Of a stretch of 64,000 nt of DNA, positions 22,301 through 37,300 are shown piece by piece. The position numbers and the translations under genes are program-made. The stretch covers positions 12,283,001 through 12,347,000 of the forward strand of contig OU612066.1 of assembly GCA_914767715.1 (NCBI GenBank), read 5' to 3'. Position 1 is the stretch's first letter, and every line of letters starts with the position of its first letter. The stretch is from Membranipora membranacea. Its lineage: Eukaryota > Bryozoa > Gymnolaemata > Cheilostomatida > Membraniporidae. A model generated the notes under the pieces. That model was not told where the DNA came from. It saw nothing but the letters and a program-made list of their open reading frames with translations, and did no database searches.

Positions 22301-25300
22301 GTACTTGCTTTTTAAACTCTGTTTTATCTGATACTCTCGGTGATTCTTCAGGGTGCAGACGGCAGAGATGGTAAAGACTTTCCATCGTTAGAGCTTATCA
22401 GCGGCATCATCAATGAGACAGTGCAAAAAGGTACTTCAAGTTTTTCAATCTACGACCAACATATTTTATTGTATAACAAGAGCAACCAAACTGTTGTTGG
22501 GAAACATAGTAAAACCACTATCATTAAGCATTTCTGTACGGTTTTGTAGAGTGGGCTCAGCTGACTGACCATCTACCAGCTTACAGTGGAGCAATATATC
22601 TCAGATGGGGTAGAACAGCCTGCGATTCTCAGTCCAAACTTATCTACAAAGGCCAGATGACTGGTCCGGACCACAGATCATCTGGCGGTGGAAGCAACTA
22701 TCAGTGTCTCCCAGATCATCCGGAATATGACCCTAAAGCTAAATCTAATGTTCCTCATAGCAAGCTTCGATCTGTTCTTTACAGCTACACCGCAGAAAAT
22801 CTGTTCGGCAAACCATTGAATCAGCGCCGCGTACCCTGTGCTGTCTGTGAGGCAAAGAAGAGAGTCACACAGCTGATGATACCGGCCAAGACCAGATGTC
22901 CGTCCAGTGAGTGGGTGCTTGAATATAAGGGTTATATGATGTCATCCGCTGAACATCATACTGATAACACATATGTTTCTGGTGATAATGACAAAGGTTC
23001 TTATGTTTGTGTAGATGGCAATGCGGAGTCTTTGACGTCTACTCCGACAGGTTCCTGGTCAGGAATGTCCTTATTTGGGGTGACAGTATCATGCTCAGGG
23101 GACGGAGCTTTAGCTAATTGTCCACCATACTTATCTGATGGCAGGGCACTATCCTGTGTTGTTTGTTCAAAGTGAAAAGTGCTTATTAAGCATGTCAGAA
23201 ATAACAGTATTGACATAATTTTTTTTATTATTCCTCCTTGGTTTTCATACTGATTAACGTACCAGGACTACATTCATATTCCTGGATAGCTCACAAATAA
23301 ATTTAAACCAATATTAATTGAGTTAAACTATGGTGTCGTTTCTGATTCAGAAAAGATGTTCCGACATATTTTCCTTTTTCTTGGAGATGATTTAAAGCTT
23401 TTTTTTAAAATGTTAACTATTACAAATACACCACGATAGTTGAATCATTTTCAAATACTCTTTATTTGAGCACAGGAACTAAATATACCACAGGGTCCAG
23501 GGAGCTGGAACAATCAATCTTGAATACGCCTTCTAAAAAATAATGGTTTGATTCAGCTGCCACAAACTCATTCAATTCTATGGTTGCCAATCTCTCAACA
23601 TAGGTTGTTGGACATTACATAGCCCATTGCTGGGACCCCTTCGCTGTGACCCCTTCGCTGTGACCCCTTCGCTGGGACCCCTTTGCTGGGCCCCATTGCT
23701 GGGAACACAATGCTGTGACCCCTGCATATTAATGGTTTCTGAGTTTGAATTGGAACAATATTTCAAAAACCATCCTAACCCACCTATATGAAATTTTTTA
23801 GGCCTGATAATACAGGCTTTTGCATCAGTTCGGTGGTGTCTCTGATCGTGATCAGTTCTAGTGTGAAAGCCCTCTGTGGGTGATTAGCCAATGGTTGGCT
23901 CTGATCTGATGGGCCGCTGGGCGGGACACGGAGCGATTTGCTCTCTCCCACTCACCAGCCAATCAGAACCAACATATTGGCTAATGTGAGATTCTCTTTT
24001 ATTTGTATGGTGCATCGACTTATTATCTAGTCTATTGGATGGTGAAAGTATTAGACACTGCAGAAAAATATGGAGCATACACAAATATATGCAGGAGGCA
24101 TGAGGACATTTCTTTATAACGGGGACAAACAAAATAATAATTCGGCTAGACAAATTGAGTGAAGGAAGTCTCATGGAGAGTGTTTTTGCCTCACTTACGG
24201 TGACATAGCCAGTCTTTGGAGGTGATCTGTTGTCTACGGCCTCCACTGTGTAAATAAAATAGCTCTCCATCTCTCTGTCTATGATAGTCTGAGTGAAGAT
24301 GTCACCACTAGCGCTATCTATCATAGTAAAGGCCGGGTTTGAACCTATGAGCCTGTATACCAGGATTATACCTTGGTTCTGCTCTTCTACTGTGGCTGTC
24401 ACTTTAGCCATCTTCGTTCCTTGGAAAAAAATGTATTGAAATGTTAAAAGAAACACATTGGATTGCCAAAAATTGTGCACCCTGATCTGATCTTTGTTTA
24501 GGTTTATAATGCATAGTTGTACACAGAATAATGTTATGTACAGGAATCATTTAAAGTTAGTAGATTGAATAGAATTATATCAACAAACTGTTGTGATTGA
24601 GAACAATGAAAAATATATGACTTCACGCCATCATATTCCGTGTGATCAGCAAAACAGGCATATACATAAACTTTGAAGGAGCAACTTCTATATGGCACAA
24701 TCCAAGAAAGATTTAGGCTATTATGAAGTGACGGAGAAATGTTTTGGTATAGTTCCACATCTTAAGTAAAGTGATCTCATAACCCATTTACAAAGTTAAC
24801 ATTCGTTCTTACACCGAATCAACATATTTGAGGAAATGTTATAATATAATTGACACACCACGTGGACAAAGCAGTGTGTGTTCGGTAACAGATACCTGTA
24901 ATTCACTTTCTTACCAAGGGGTAGGTGTTCATTGACCTCTATCTCATACACTGATCTCTCAAACTTTGGTACATCTTCATTCTGGTCCTGAATGGATAGC
25001 ACTAAGTTAGCCGTAGATTGGAGGGGAGGAACTCCGTAATCATGAGCCGTCACTTGTAGAGTAAGTGTACGATCGCCTTCAGTAGTCAACCCTGTAAAGG
25101 AAAAGACTGGTGAAATATGCTGCAAATTCCAATAATACAATCGGTGGAGTAGCTTCAAATTCACTAACTTGAATTAAGAGAGAATGAACACTGATATGTG
25201 ACCAAATCACTTATCAAAGCTGTTAATATGTGTCGTATGTGTTCCACAAAAAAGTCCTATGTGAGGGCCAAAGTCATGTAGTTGGTTAGCATTGCTGCCT

Positions 25301-28300
25301 TTAGACTGAAGTAAATACACTAGCGGTAGGAAGTATTGTCCTCATTGTATATTCGAGACACACCTTGTTGAAGAAGCTCAAACATGGTGAACTCCTTGGC
25401 CACACGGATCACACCATACTCTGTGATGTGAAAGTATTCACTGCCAGCCTCCGATATTGAGTATGCTATCTTAGAGTTATTCGTGTGCTGAAGAATAAAT
25501 GTATAATAACAACATCTTGTTTACACGGCTCTGTATTGATAGCAAATATATATGAAAGCCAAAGATGACATGAAAACCAACCTGCCAGCCAGGTCCTGTT
25601 ATCAAGAGCAGGGCATAGCAAAATCGGTTCTCGCATATCATCCAATCTTAGGCCGAGTTGTGCAGTCCCAAGCTATCAGAAGGGTTTTTAAAGATTGTTC
25701 CAAACTTGGTATTGAGTACCATGACATTGATGGCCACATTCAAAAACTAACTAGAACACTTCGCCATCTAATATATAGAAGACATGGATTATTTCATCAA
25801 TGATTTTTTGAGTCTATCTCCCTCTTGCAGATACTGGAGCAGAGATAGTTTTTATGCCATCTTGTACACACTTTTAATTATATTAATTATTAATTATTTT
25901 AAACAATCCTAGAGATTTGTTACTCTTCAAGGTTCTTCCAGTATTTACACCAAATTCCGAGACATGTATTATTGTATGTGAAATTTAATAAATAAATCAA
26001 TCAAGCAATCAAGTTTTGGGGAAGGGGATAATGGATCTACAGGCTATAGTTTTTTACCTTTTGATCTTCATCAGTTGCAAACACAATCATTACAACAGAG
26101 TTGAGTTCAGCCATTTCGATGACACTACCAAAGTATGTTGTGTCGCTGAACTTGGGGGAGTTATCGTTTACATCCGCCACTCTCACTAGAACCTGAGTAA
26201 AATTTGCTAACGTCGAATCTGCTGCCTTTATCTATAATAAAATACCAGAAGGTCTTATCCATATGTCATAATTAATGTATGAAAGCTTAACTCTAAATGC
26301 TAGACATTTAGATGGTTAAATAGTGAAGAACAGCCGCCTTGGAACTCTGGCCTTATCAGACATTGCCTAACATGGATATAAAAGAAATAACATGATAGTG
26401 TTTATAACGTTTGTATCCATTGTATTATAACCCTGAGCACTGAAGACATGCCTCCAAATATTACAAATGAATCACAGTCTGAGTACAATGCCATATAATT
26501 ACTGATAGAAAGTGCCCAAGAAGAAAATATGATCTTACTGTAAATCTATGTTGTGTTGTTTTCTCATAATCCAGCCTTTCAGATACAGTAACCTCACCAC
26601 TAAGACTATCCACCGCAAACAAGATGTCTGGAAGATCAACAAAATGATTGTATGAAATTGTATTTATTTGCTTGTTGTTGCAAAGTGGGTCATAGCGAAA
26701 AAATCGGTTTTCAAAATTATTTTAAACACTACTGAATCAGCTAACTAAGGCCATCCCCAGATTGATGGAAATTTGTGAAGTTTGTAGAATAGAATAGCTC
26801 AATATTGATTTTCTATGCTGTCTTTACCGCTACCATCGGAGCTATTATTACACAAGTCAATACTTTCATAAGACTGAAATAGCTTATGCCATGACAAGTC
26901 ATGTGACCTGCAAAGAGCAATAAAAACAAGCAAGCATCCATCCTTCCAACTTCACAATATGGCTCAAGGCATAATGCTAGTTGCAGTCTTATACAGAGAC
27001 TGTGTTGTCTTCACACCATAAAAGACTTGAGTTTTATCTGAGAGAATCAGAGAACCATACCTTCACCATTTGTAGAGTTGGTTATAGTAAATGTGACTGT
27101 ATCATTTTCTTTGTCGCCCGCCTTAACAACACCAATAACTGTATTAATATCTACATCCTCATCTACGATCCACACATATATATCCTGTAAACGGAAACTC
27201 TGAGTGTTCATTATAACAAGATAGACTCATCATTTTCATTCATCCATAATCAAATGCAGATGACTTCCTTATAAATTATGCTGGTATGTGAATGGGTTAG
27301 ATTTGTCTATCAGAGTTGAAGATTAAGATTTCAAACACAGATACAATCTAAGTCGACAGCGTTGGAGTGATGGTGGTAGTTTTATGACAGCAGAGGTTTT
27401 GGCCACATATTATTTTTTGCAGCAGAAGAGTTACATGGTTCACAAGTAACCGGGTTTCACCTGCAAATCTATCTAATCAAATGTCACAATTGAAAAGGTC
27501 ACATCCCAAGCATACAGAACTAAAAATTTCACAATACTAGTCAATCATTACGCTCTGCTAATGGCAAATCCTGGCTTTAACACAAGTTCTGACGACAAAC
27601 CTCAGTGAAGACAGGAGAGTTATCATTGATGTTCTGCACACTAATCACAACCATAGAAGTGTCATGTAGTTCAGTGTTCTCCCGATCGCGAGCTTCAACT
27701 TGGAAGAAATACACGGGATTAACTTCTACGTCTAAGCCTCCTATCACCCTTAGTGTGCCTGAAAAAGGAGGTGAGTGTGTGATGGATATTGATTTATTAG
27801 AAAATTCACACAGCAGCGGGATTTATGGAGTGAATTAATACCGTTGAGTTGTTACATGGTATTCTACCCTAGAGGAGTGAATATTAGCTAGAGCTAAGTT
27901 AGCTAGTTTGCGATGACTTTATGTTAGCTTGTACCAAATTTTTTTGGCTATGGTGGGAGATTATATCAAGTAATGAGTAATAAATTTATTAATTTAAGTG
28001 TGTGCAAAATTTTCCTACTGCGATAACTACACTCCTCAAGGGTAAGACAAAGCACCTTCTTTGAGCCAAAGTAAATGGTTGAATATTTAGTTAACATAAT
28101 GGATGACAACATTGGCGTATAAAGGATCACGACAGTGTCCCTCGGCGTGGAGTTGCTCCCCTTGAAAATGAATAGGGGCGACACGACATGTAGGTAGATT
28201 GGATCAAACTTTTTCTAGGTATGTTCAAGGTGGATAACAGAAATAAATCACCTGTATCAGTATCGATTATAAAAGGACCCGGATCTCCCACAATCCTGTA

Positions 28301-31300
28301 CAGAGTTTGAGGGTTAGTATCTACATCGGTGGTAGTCACCCGTCCCAATATCTGATTGTGTGAGTTCTCGCTAACAGTGAAGTTGTATGAGGACTGACTG
28401 AATAGAGGCGGGTTGTCGTTGACATCTATCAATGATATGGTGAGGTTAGCTCCCACACCAGCACCAAACTGATCTCCTGCCACAACCTGTCGCAGATACA
28501 AGGTAAGATAGGATAAGAATTTATTGAAACTCTCGCAGAAACCATGGGGTTTATAAAGAGAAATAGAACTTACATCATTTCATTATTGTAAGTCTCAAAA
28601 ACTGCTTGTCCATGAATTTGCATAAGATATATATGGATAAAGAAAGAATTTAAATAACACAAGTAAACCAAGAGGCTGAGGCTTTGAAGTCAGTTTAGGG
28701 ATTGCACTGGAATAAGGTAGCTACTAAAGGCGCTGACTATCATCTCGTTGCCGCTCAGGTGTACAGAACTGGGCACAAACTTTAAGATTCCACTCATCGA
28801 CACAAATCACATTTTATCAGCTAATGCTTCAATGCTAAGTGAAGGTAGCCATGTCACGTGGTCACGTTTTAGGTTTTTTTTGGTTTGGGACCAAAAAAAC
28901 GAGAAAACCATAAACCGTTGCAGCGTGACATGGCTAGAGTGAAGGTCTATGAAATAGGGGGATAGATATTGAAGGAGATCATCGTTGGTGTATAAACTTT
29001 ACCTGAAGGTAGTAATGCTTAGCTTTCTCATAGTCCAGCACTAGAGGGTCTCTAGTTTTCACATACACAATGCCGGTCTCTGAGCGGATAGCGAATATAC
29101 CGAACCCATCCTGAGGTTGTAGGGTGTACACTATGGATGTAACTGATGTTGTGTCCACAGCGTATATCTATAATAGGAGTTCATCTCCTCGGTCAGTTAA
29201 GGTGTAAAATGATACAGTGCTTGAGGAAAGTGGATTAAAATGTGTCATTAATATAGCCATGGTCTGATTAGTATTTTGGCTTCATAACACCAATTGGAAA
29301 ATAAATTGATGGGGTAGTTAGTCATACTACTGAAACATGTGAACAAAGTTTTTACATTTTTTCTGCATAATTGTGAATTGAAGCTCTGGTATATTATATA
29401 TTAACAGGCAAAAACTTCAGATTCTTTATTAATTCACCGATCGTGTAATTCTGAGAGCAGTCTGTTGGCGCATAACAATTGCACACCATAACATAACCAA
29501 GTGTTTAACTTAGGACAACATCTAGAAATTAAACCTAGCAGGATATCACGAAACTGACCGGAGGTCTGATATCGACAGTGCGGTTGTATATAGACCCCTC
29601 CTCAATTGTACCTCCATAAGATGAGGTACTAAAGGCTATAATCTTCATTTCTACTATAGCACTTCCTCTTTGTTTGGGTATACCTATAATATGTACAAAA
29701 TTAACAGCAATGACTATAATTCAGCATGGAAATATTCAGACTGAAGTATAGCAATTTTCTGAATTCATTTAGATGACTCATAATTGTGGAAACTCCAGAT
29801 TCTAAACATTAGCACTGATAGTTAGTGAGTTGGCGGCGATAAGTAAATTGAATTTTTCATTCCACAGGGTATAGTTTACTTATTTATTGAGCTTTACCAA
29901 AAGCTTATAATCAAATTGAATTAAAAATGGTGACATCTTCACCATTGAGCGAGGTAACACCCAATATAGACCTTGATGCAGATGCTATCAATGGGAAAGT
30001 TCTAATTCCAAGCTATCTATTGTCTAAATGAGCTATTTTCTCATATATACACTATCACACTTTACCAAAAAGGCTTGAAATGGATTGATGCAAAATCCCC
30101 ACATATACTCATTGCAATCCCAATGAATCATTAACCTCTATCATGGGCGACGACTCCAAAAAGGAAAGTTGCAGAGTTGTCCAGATTAGTTATTTGTGAG
30201 CGGATAACTCCAGTTTCACTGTTTATTGTAACCGGTAAATCTTTGCTGAAGAACTGAATACTGTAGTCAATGTAGGAGTTCCATGAATAAGTGTCATTAT
30301 CTGTGGCAAGGACTTGCCCTGGGAACAAGAAAGGAACCATAATGAATAAATATGAGACATATAATACAACAGGATATAAACTTTCAAGGGGCTATCGGCA
30401 TTGAAAACCCCTCAGTGAATTAGCATTATATCGGTTATGCGTGAATGCCATACAGTTATATAGAGTATATAATGACTCTATGGTGAATGCCCACATAGAA
30501 TAGCTTTCATGAACTCTTCACCATGTTATTGGTGCAGGTTCTATAACTTCAGCTTGTCCGGGATGGATAACACAGATGAGCTGATTAACAAGACTAAGGG
30601 TCTGGTCCATTGGGATTAAACTACACGGGCACACTATGACAGACATATAATGTTTCGAATATTATTTATATATATATATAAATATAATATAATTGTTACA
30701 ATATTAATAATAAATACAAAAAATACAATATAAATATATGTTAAGTGCTTGAATAACATGAGGTTAACTTACCAACATAATCAGTGGTAGTCTTTTTACT
30801 GATGGTGAATATATATCTGAGCTGAGAGAACACAGGGGCGTGGTCATTGCTATCAAGCACATGAACTTGGGCTATAGCCTCATCTCTGAGGGTTGTAGGT
30901 TGAGACGGGTCATACACTGACACATTCATAGTGTGAGATCTTATGTCACTTAGCTTAGATCCCACTTGTTTGGACAGATAAAGCGTACCTGTATCCTCAT
31001 CCAATGAGAATAATTTTGAATCCTGGATAATCAGAACCGAAGGATCAGGACATATTTATTAAGTCTATGGATCAGGATAATTGTTTTTTAAACATTTATT
31101 GACAACAATATTCATCATTAAAATGATGTTTTTTCCAAATGTATCAGAGGAAGCAAATAAAAAATAGGTTGATAATTGGGAAAATAAATCATCCTTCCTT
31201 CCTTCCCTAGCCTACAAAAACAGGTTTGGCTCTGTGTCGCTAAGAGACATTTTGGAGTAGAGGGAGATATGTTGATGTTGTTATTTTAGGAAAAACAAGC

Positions 31301-34300
31301 ACCTTGATTCCATATATTCCATATTATTCACTAATGATAATTACTATTACTTCTGATTAGGCCACTCCAAGCTTATCAAAATTGTTCAAATTGCATTTCA
31401 AGTTACTTGCCCTTGAGTCACTCTAATTTTCAACATAATTTTTAGTAACCATTTTTATCATTTTATATCTTACTCCTGTGTATTTTACTGCTTACTCTTT
31501 TTTTCCTAGTGGAATTCACTCCAGTACATCACACTGATGATTTTAGGAGGAACAAAAATACATACATACATACATTTACATACCATTAGAATGGGAGCAT
31601 CCCAAATCCAGACAAATGGATAAAACTTTTTCTTGAGTTGCTCTTTACTGCTTGTCTTTTGCTCAAAAGATTTTCATTGATAACTTGAATATAAAACACT
31701 AACCTGATGAGTAATCTCATACTTCATGTTGGTATGATCAGAGTCAAAGTCTTTATCAGTGGCTGTAAGCTCTCCGATAGTAAAGTTGAGAGGAGATACC
31801 TCTGTGATCGCCCACTCAAACGTAGGAGAAGTGAATACGGGAGGGCAATCATTTACGTCTCGCACATTCAACGATACCTAAAATCAAAAATCAGTAAAAA
31901 ATAAACAAAGCTGAAATACTAAAACTGTTTCAAGAATTCCCAGCTTACTTATATTAGATATACCCTATAGGAGTTTAGTTTTCGCGGCATTTAGGATTCG
32001 CTTTTCGCGTTATTGCCTAAGTAGTGAAAATTAGTGTATCTTAAATTAAACTCACTCATCATAGTTTCATAACCAATGTACAATTATACAGGAATACACC
32101 TTACCTACACATGCAAGTCAGTGTGGTGTAGTGGTCTAAGTGTCTGCCTTGCAATGAGATGGAGGGTTGTGCCCTGGGTTCGACTCCCAGCTTGGAAATC
32201 TTTTTTTAATTTTCACTAGTAAGCCTACTAGCGAAATTTAGTACTAGTGAAATTTAGTACCAGGTCCGAAATTAAACTCTAGCTAAATTAAACTCCTATA
32301 GGGTATATATTATATTTCAAAGTACGATAACATGGTCACTCAGAAAAGTTAAGTATAGTAAAAGTAAGGTAGAGTGGTTGTGACTTTTATACATGTAGCA
32401 TACTGATTTATAAATACCATTTCGGCTATATACCAAACTTCATTATATCAGTAAATAATTCACTCCAGCAGATATGTTGATATGATTGCAGAATAAAAGT
32501 CACAAACTTGCTGCTCACCATTTTGGAGGTAGAAAGTTGCACAGTGCCGTTATCTCTAGCAGTGATGATACATGAGTAGACGGCCGTACCGTCAGAGAGG
32601 TGGGGTACAGAGCTGTTCTCTCTATCCATCTCAATAACTATCTCTATCGTCAACTCAAACTACAATACATAACAGTACAAGCAGGCTCCTCTCAGCACGG
32701 CTACACTGCAAATTATGTCAAAACTCATACTCAAAAGTCCTATGGTAACTTCAAATTGAAGGACAACATACCATTTGTAATAGATGTCCCTCAGATTTGA
32801 AGGTCTTGCCATCAACAACTTACCACTTGTGTATTGCTATGTCATGAGCTTGACTATACACTCACTTTTGTATGATGTCAATATCATGTACATTTAAATA
32901 CGAATATGTCACGTTTGTGGTCAAATCGTGGACACAGTTTGAGGAGAGTTGTGGGCTCTTGGCTGCATAAAATACAACTCCAATTAAAGGAAAACCATCT
33001 GGAGCAACGGCAACTGAAAGTGCAAAATAAGCTTTCAGGTTACCATTTGTATAGTTTAGGCGCTCAAACATTGTCCATGTTGCTGTTGGTACCATTCAAT
33101 TACCAACCATCACTTGAACAACTGTAACTTGGAGGTGTTGATGATAAAATGTCACTACCTACTTAAACTATCAGTTACCAAGCTGAACCTGAGACGCCTA
33201 ACTCTGCACAACTGGAATTGAAAAAAATTGGCATACAGGATTTTTCTGCTAAGAATAACATGACCTGTGTTAATTCTTACCTGTCCAAAAGGCCAAACCA
33301 GGGGGGTCTTTCAATTAGAAATAGCCAAAATCACAATCTTATCAGTGAGTGAGAGATACCAGCTAGGCTCTCGCTTTCAAAACGCTTAGGCATTGATGGA
33401 ACTATATGGAACGAATTTGTCTAATTGAAAGACCAAGTGAGTGATGTGACTGTGATAATTTACTTTATTAAAGCATCAGTCTTTCTAATTGAAAGACCCC
33501 CCTAAGTAATAACACACTCACCTCATGCTCAGTGAGTCTTCTACTGCTGAGCTGATACATTCCACATGCCAGTCCGGCTTTAGAAAAAGTCAGCGCCGAG
33601 TTGTGATCAAAGTCAGCATCATGTATTAACAGCTTGTAGGAAGTCAGGCTCTGCGGTCCTTCATATATATCGTAATCAAATGTGTCATTCAGAAACTGTG
33701 GGGCGTTGTCATTTCTATCCACAATCTCAATCTCCAGGGATGCATTTCCCTGCAACAAAAGTATACCATCTTGATTATTTCCAGTCTAGTGATTGCAACT
33801 CGAAAATAGATACAATGTCAGCAAGAATTTAAAAAAAAGGGTTTCTGCTACCTACATGCCAGTGCTTTATATGAGCAAGCTCGCCTCATGATTTTTCAAA
33901 GACCCCTGTTGAACCCACAAACGTCGCAAACGTCAAAACGTCGCAATCTAGCGTTCCACTAACGTCGCAATCCAAAAAACGTCGCATTGAAGGGTTTTTA
34001 ATACGTCGCAAACCCACAAACGTCACAATTTTTTAAACGTCGCAATAGCTCGAACCCACTAACGTCGCAAATGTCGCAACTCAACAAAAATACGAAGTTG
34101 TCTTCTCATTTGATGCAAATTGGTGATGACGATATGTTGCGAGAAATAGAAAGGAGCATACAAACTGCAAAACACGGTGGGGAATTGAATATCAGCATTA
34201 TATATTGTGCCATGCATAATTGTTGTGTATTTTTCAGGTTATTTGAATCATTTTTTCACTTTCTAGGGTTGTTTATTGTTACCTCAGAATCCATTAATGC

Positions 34301-37300
34301 TGTCATAAATGGGTGCTAATCAAGATTTAGCACAAGTAAGGCAAACATCTGCATACATGTCAAGCTTGAAATATACTGTCATGTTTGATATAGGCTATGC
34401 TTAAAGTTGTTAAGAGGCTTTTACACTACTTGAAATGCCATAAATGTTGAATCATTTATGCATGAATCCCTTTATCTCTTTATGACTTACCCTTTATCTA
34501 CTGAATAAGGAATTTTTACATCATTTCACTTTATGGTTTTATGGTTTGATAATAAAATCTCAACAGGATACCATAGGAACCATTAGCATACAGTAGGATG
34601 CGATATTACACCTTGCATTGCGTAAGGGCAATTGTATTTTCATCACTAGAATTATATGCAGTTTGTAAACTCAAATCCTGGGTTATGGAAAAGAGACCTT
34701 GACAGTGGGTCAATGATAGTGCAGTTGAAAATTTACAGAATTTAATATCGCTTTGTGACCCAGCGGCATATTGTTAATGGCCATGGTTATATAATAAATG
34801 GGTTTCCCTAAAAAATTCAAGTCAAAATATAATTGGCCTCAATATACTTTGGTAATTCCATATCCAGATATGCATTATGGGAACCGTTAACCTCTTAAAT
34901 TTTATTGAATCTGTTATTGTATACTCTCTGAAAGAGAAGTCTTCAAAGTGCCACATCCTGCAAGACAATGGCAAACAGTGGCATTTCTTGACAAGCATTG
35001 CTGGAAGGAGAGGGGAACCCCTCCGACAAAGCTTGTCAAGACAGGGTAAGGGACCAGAAGATGAAATTTTTTGAGATATCGTGATTTGCTTGTATAGTAA
35101 TGAAATCAATTTAAAAAAATTGCAGCTCAACTATGCCTGGGTACCCAAAGACTATTATCCTACCTCTAAAAATTCAACCTGCTTCTGCCTATCTAGCCAG
35201 CAAGTTAAGCAGTATCTATCTATTGTACCTATACATACAGTGGGCTGCCTATACTATCTATTCAGTGGTATGGAGGAGGGTCAATGAATAAAATAATAAA
35301 GAGCTGAGAAGATCTGCTGTAGCCATAGCCTACTTATTATCCATATTGATAAATAAATCTAACATGGTCAGTCAGCGCCTATATCATAGATATATATCAT
35401 ATATAAGACAAAACATTCTCATGGCACACAGTATTGTCTAGGAACACAGGTTTTTGTTTCCATTGATCAAAATAAAATTAACTCAATAAACACGCTCAGG
35501 GCTCTCAGATGGTTGTTCATGTGCATCTGTTTGTAATCAAGGTTCATTAACGTTCAACCAGGGAGAATGGATGAACTTTCTACCATACCATTTTATTTCA
35601 TAAGTGGGGTGTAGAAAACATGTTATGAGTCATTCTATTTTACTTTGTGGGGAAACAACTCCCAACAAAATGAAAAATTACATGGTGCATGGTATGTAAA
35701 ACAAGTTTGACTTTATTTATCTGGGAAATCCAAAGCGTTGCATCATGGGAAGGCTGTGCAATTTGATAGATTAAGGCCATGTCAGCAAGAGGAAAAAATA
35801 TAGCACTCAATCCAACTGTGTCAATACCTCTTGAAGACTTCAGCCATTGGCTAAATCAAACAATAAGGTACATTAGAAATAGGAATATCACTATATCTGC
35901 TAGATAGTGATTAGCATCCCTTTTATGACAGCATTAATGGATTCTGGAGTAACAACAAACAGCCCTAGGAAGTGAAAAAAATGATTCAAAATACCTGAAA
36001 AATACTCAACAATTATCCATAGCACAATATATAATGTTGATATTCAATTCCCCACCGTGTTTTGAAGTTTGTATGCTCCTTTCTACTTCTCGCAACATAT
36101 CATCATCACCAATTTGCATCAAATGAGAAGACAACTTCGTATTTTTGTTGAGTTGCGACATTTGCGACGTTAGTGGGTTCGATATATTGCAACGTTTGAA
36201 AAATTGCGACGTTTGTGGGTTTGCGACGCTTTAAAAACCCTTCATTGCGACGTTTTTTGGATTGCGACGTTAGTGGAACGCTAGATTGCGACGTTTTGAC
36301 GGTTCAACAACCCCCCTTGTCTACTATCACCTCAGATTATTGGATAGAGTACAATGCCATTAATTAGTAAAGGTGAGGGCAACTTGTCCCGCAAGCAAAA
36401 TAGGCATTGGTCCACCTCGCCTACGACTGCAATCAGCCTTGTCGATAGACCTTGATATACCCATTCATGAGTAACAAGTACTATGCAATTTATTGGTTAT
36501 ACATACCACATGACCGACACTGTCAAAAGCCAAAACAGTAAAGGAGAGATGTGATATTTCTTCTTTATCAATAGTCTTATTGAGCAAGACCTGTCCGTAC
36601 TGCCGATCTATAACTATAAAATCTGTAGCCTCCAGTATACCATAAGTCAATCTCCCTGTAAAGTGAAAAGGCACAGGGTCAGTTTACGGAACAAAATACC
36701 CTGTTATGGTTTGGTGGGGTAGTCAAAAATGTACAATCTCTTCTCCATATTTTCAGACATGCTTGACTGGTGGAGATATCTTACAACGCATTGACTTTGT
36801 GTTTCTTCAGGGACATCTGTTCACATACTGCATACACATATTGGGCTTACCAAGAATCAATGATTTTCAGATGTTTTGCATTTTAGGTAGTTTATGATGA
36901 AATGCATGAAGGTACAATATGTAATATATTATTTAATAATTATTAATATCATGGCTTCATGTTGTTTGCCTGTGGCTATTATCAATGTGGTAAAAGACAG
37001 CTGACACTATTAACTATGGTTAAACCTCTCCTGCATATCTTTGGGCCCATGGACTTCTCCAGAGCTTAACCTCTGGTACACCTTCAATCTCCCCAAAAGT
37101 CAAGTGAGATATTTATTGCGCATTGAAATCTTTTTTGACATTTCTCTGTTGTGATGGCACACGAATGCACGCTACACGGCCCAAACAGTATAAAGGAATG
37201 ATATTGGGTTAAATCAAGGGATTTAATTTTTTCCTACTCATTCTGATTTTTATATGATTATCCATGTCTTGATAATTTTTTTCACACGATGTATATACAC

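Noticed and set aside
25552-25803. 83-codon + strand frame in the intron between exons 45 and 44
   Set aside because: Begins MKAKDDMK and has a protein-like composition, but no recognised domain, promoter or splice signal. Perhaps a retroelement fragment; not enough to call.
27605-27838. 77-codon + strand frame
   Set aside because: Antisense shadow of cadherin exon 41.
34071-34319. 82-codon frame in the foldback arm (MSQLNKNTKLSSHLMQ...)
   Set aside because: Lies inside the inverted repeat and starts in the ACGTCGCAA array. The other arm is not clearly open, so it is probably chance.
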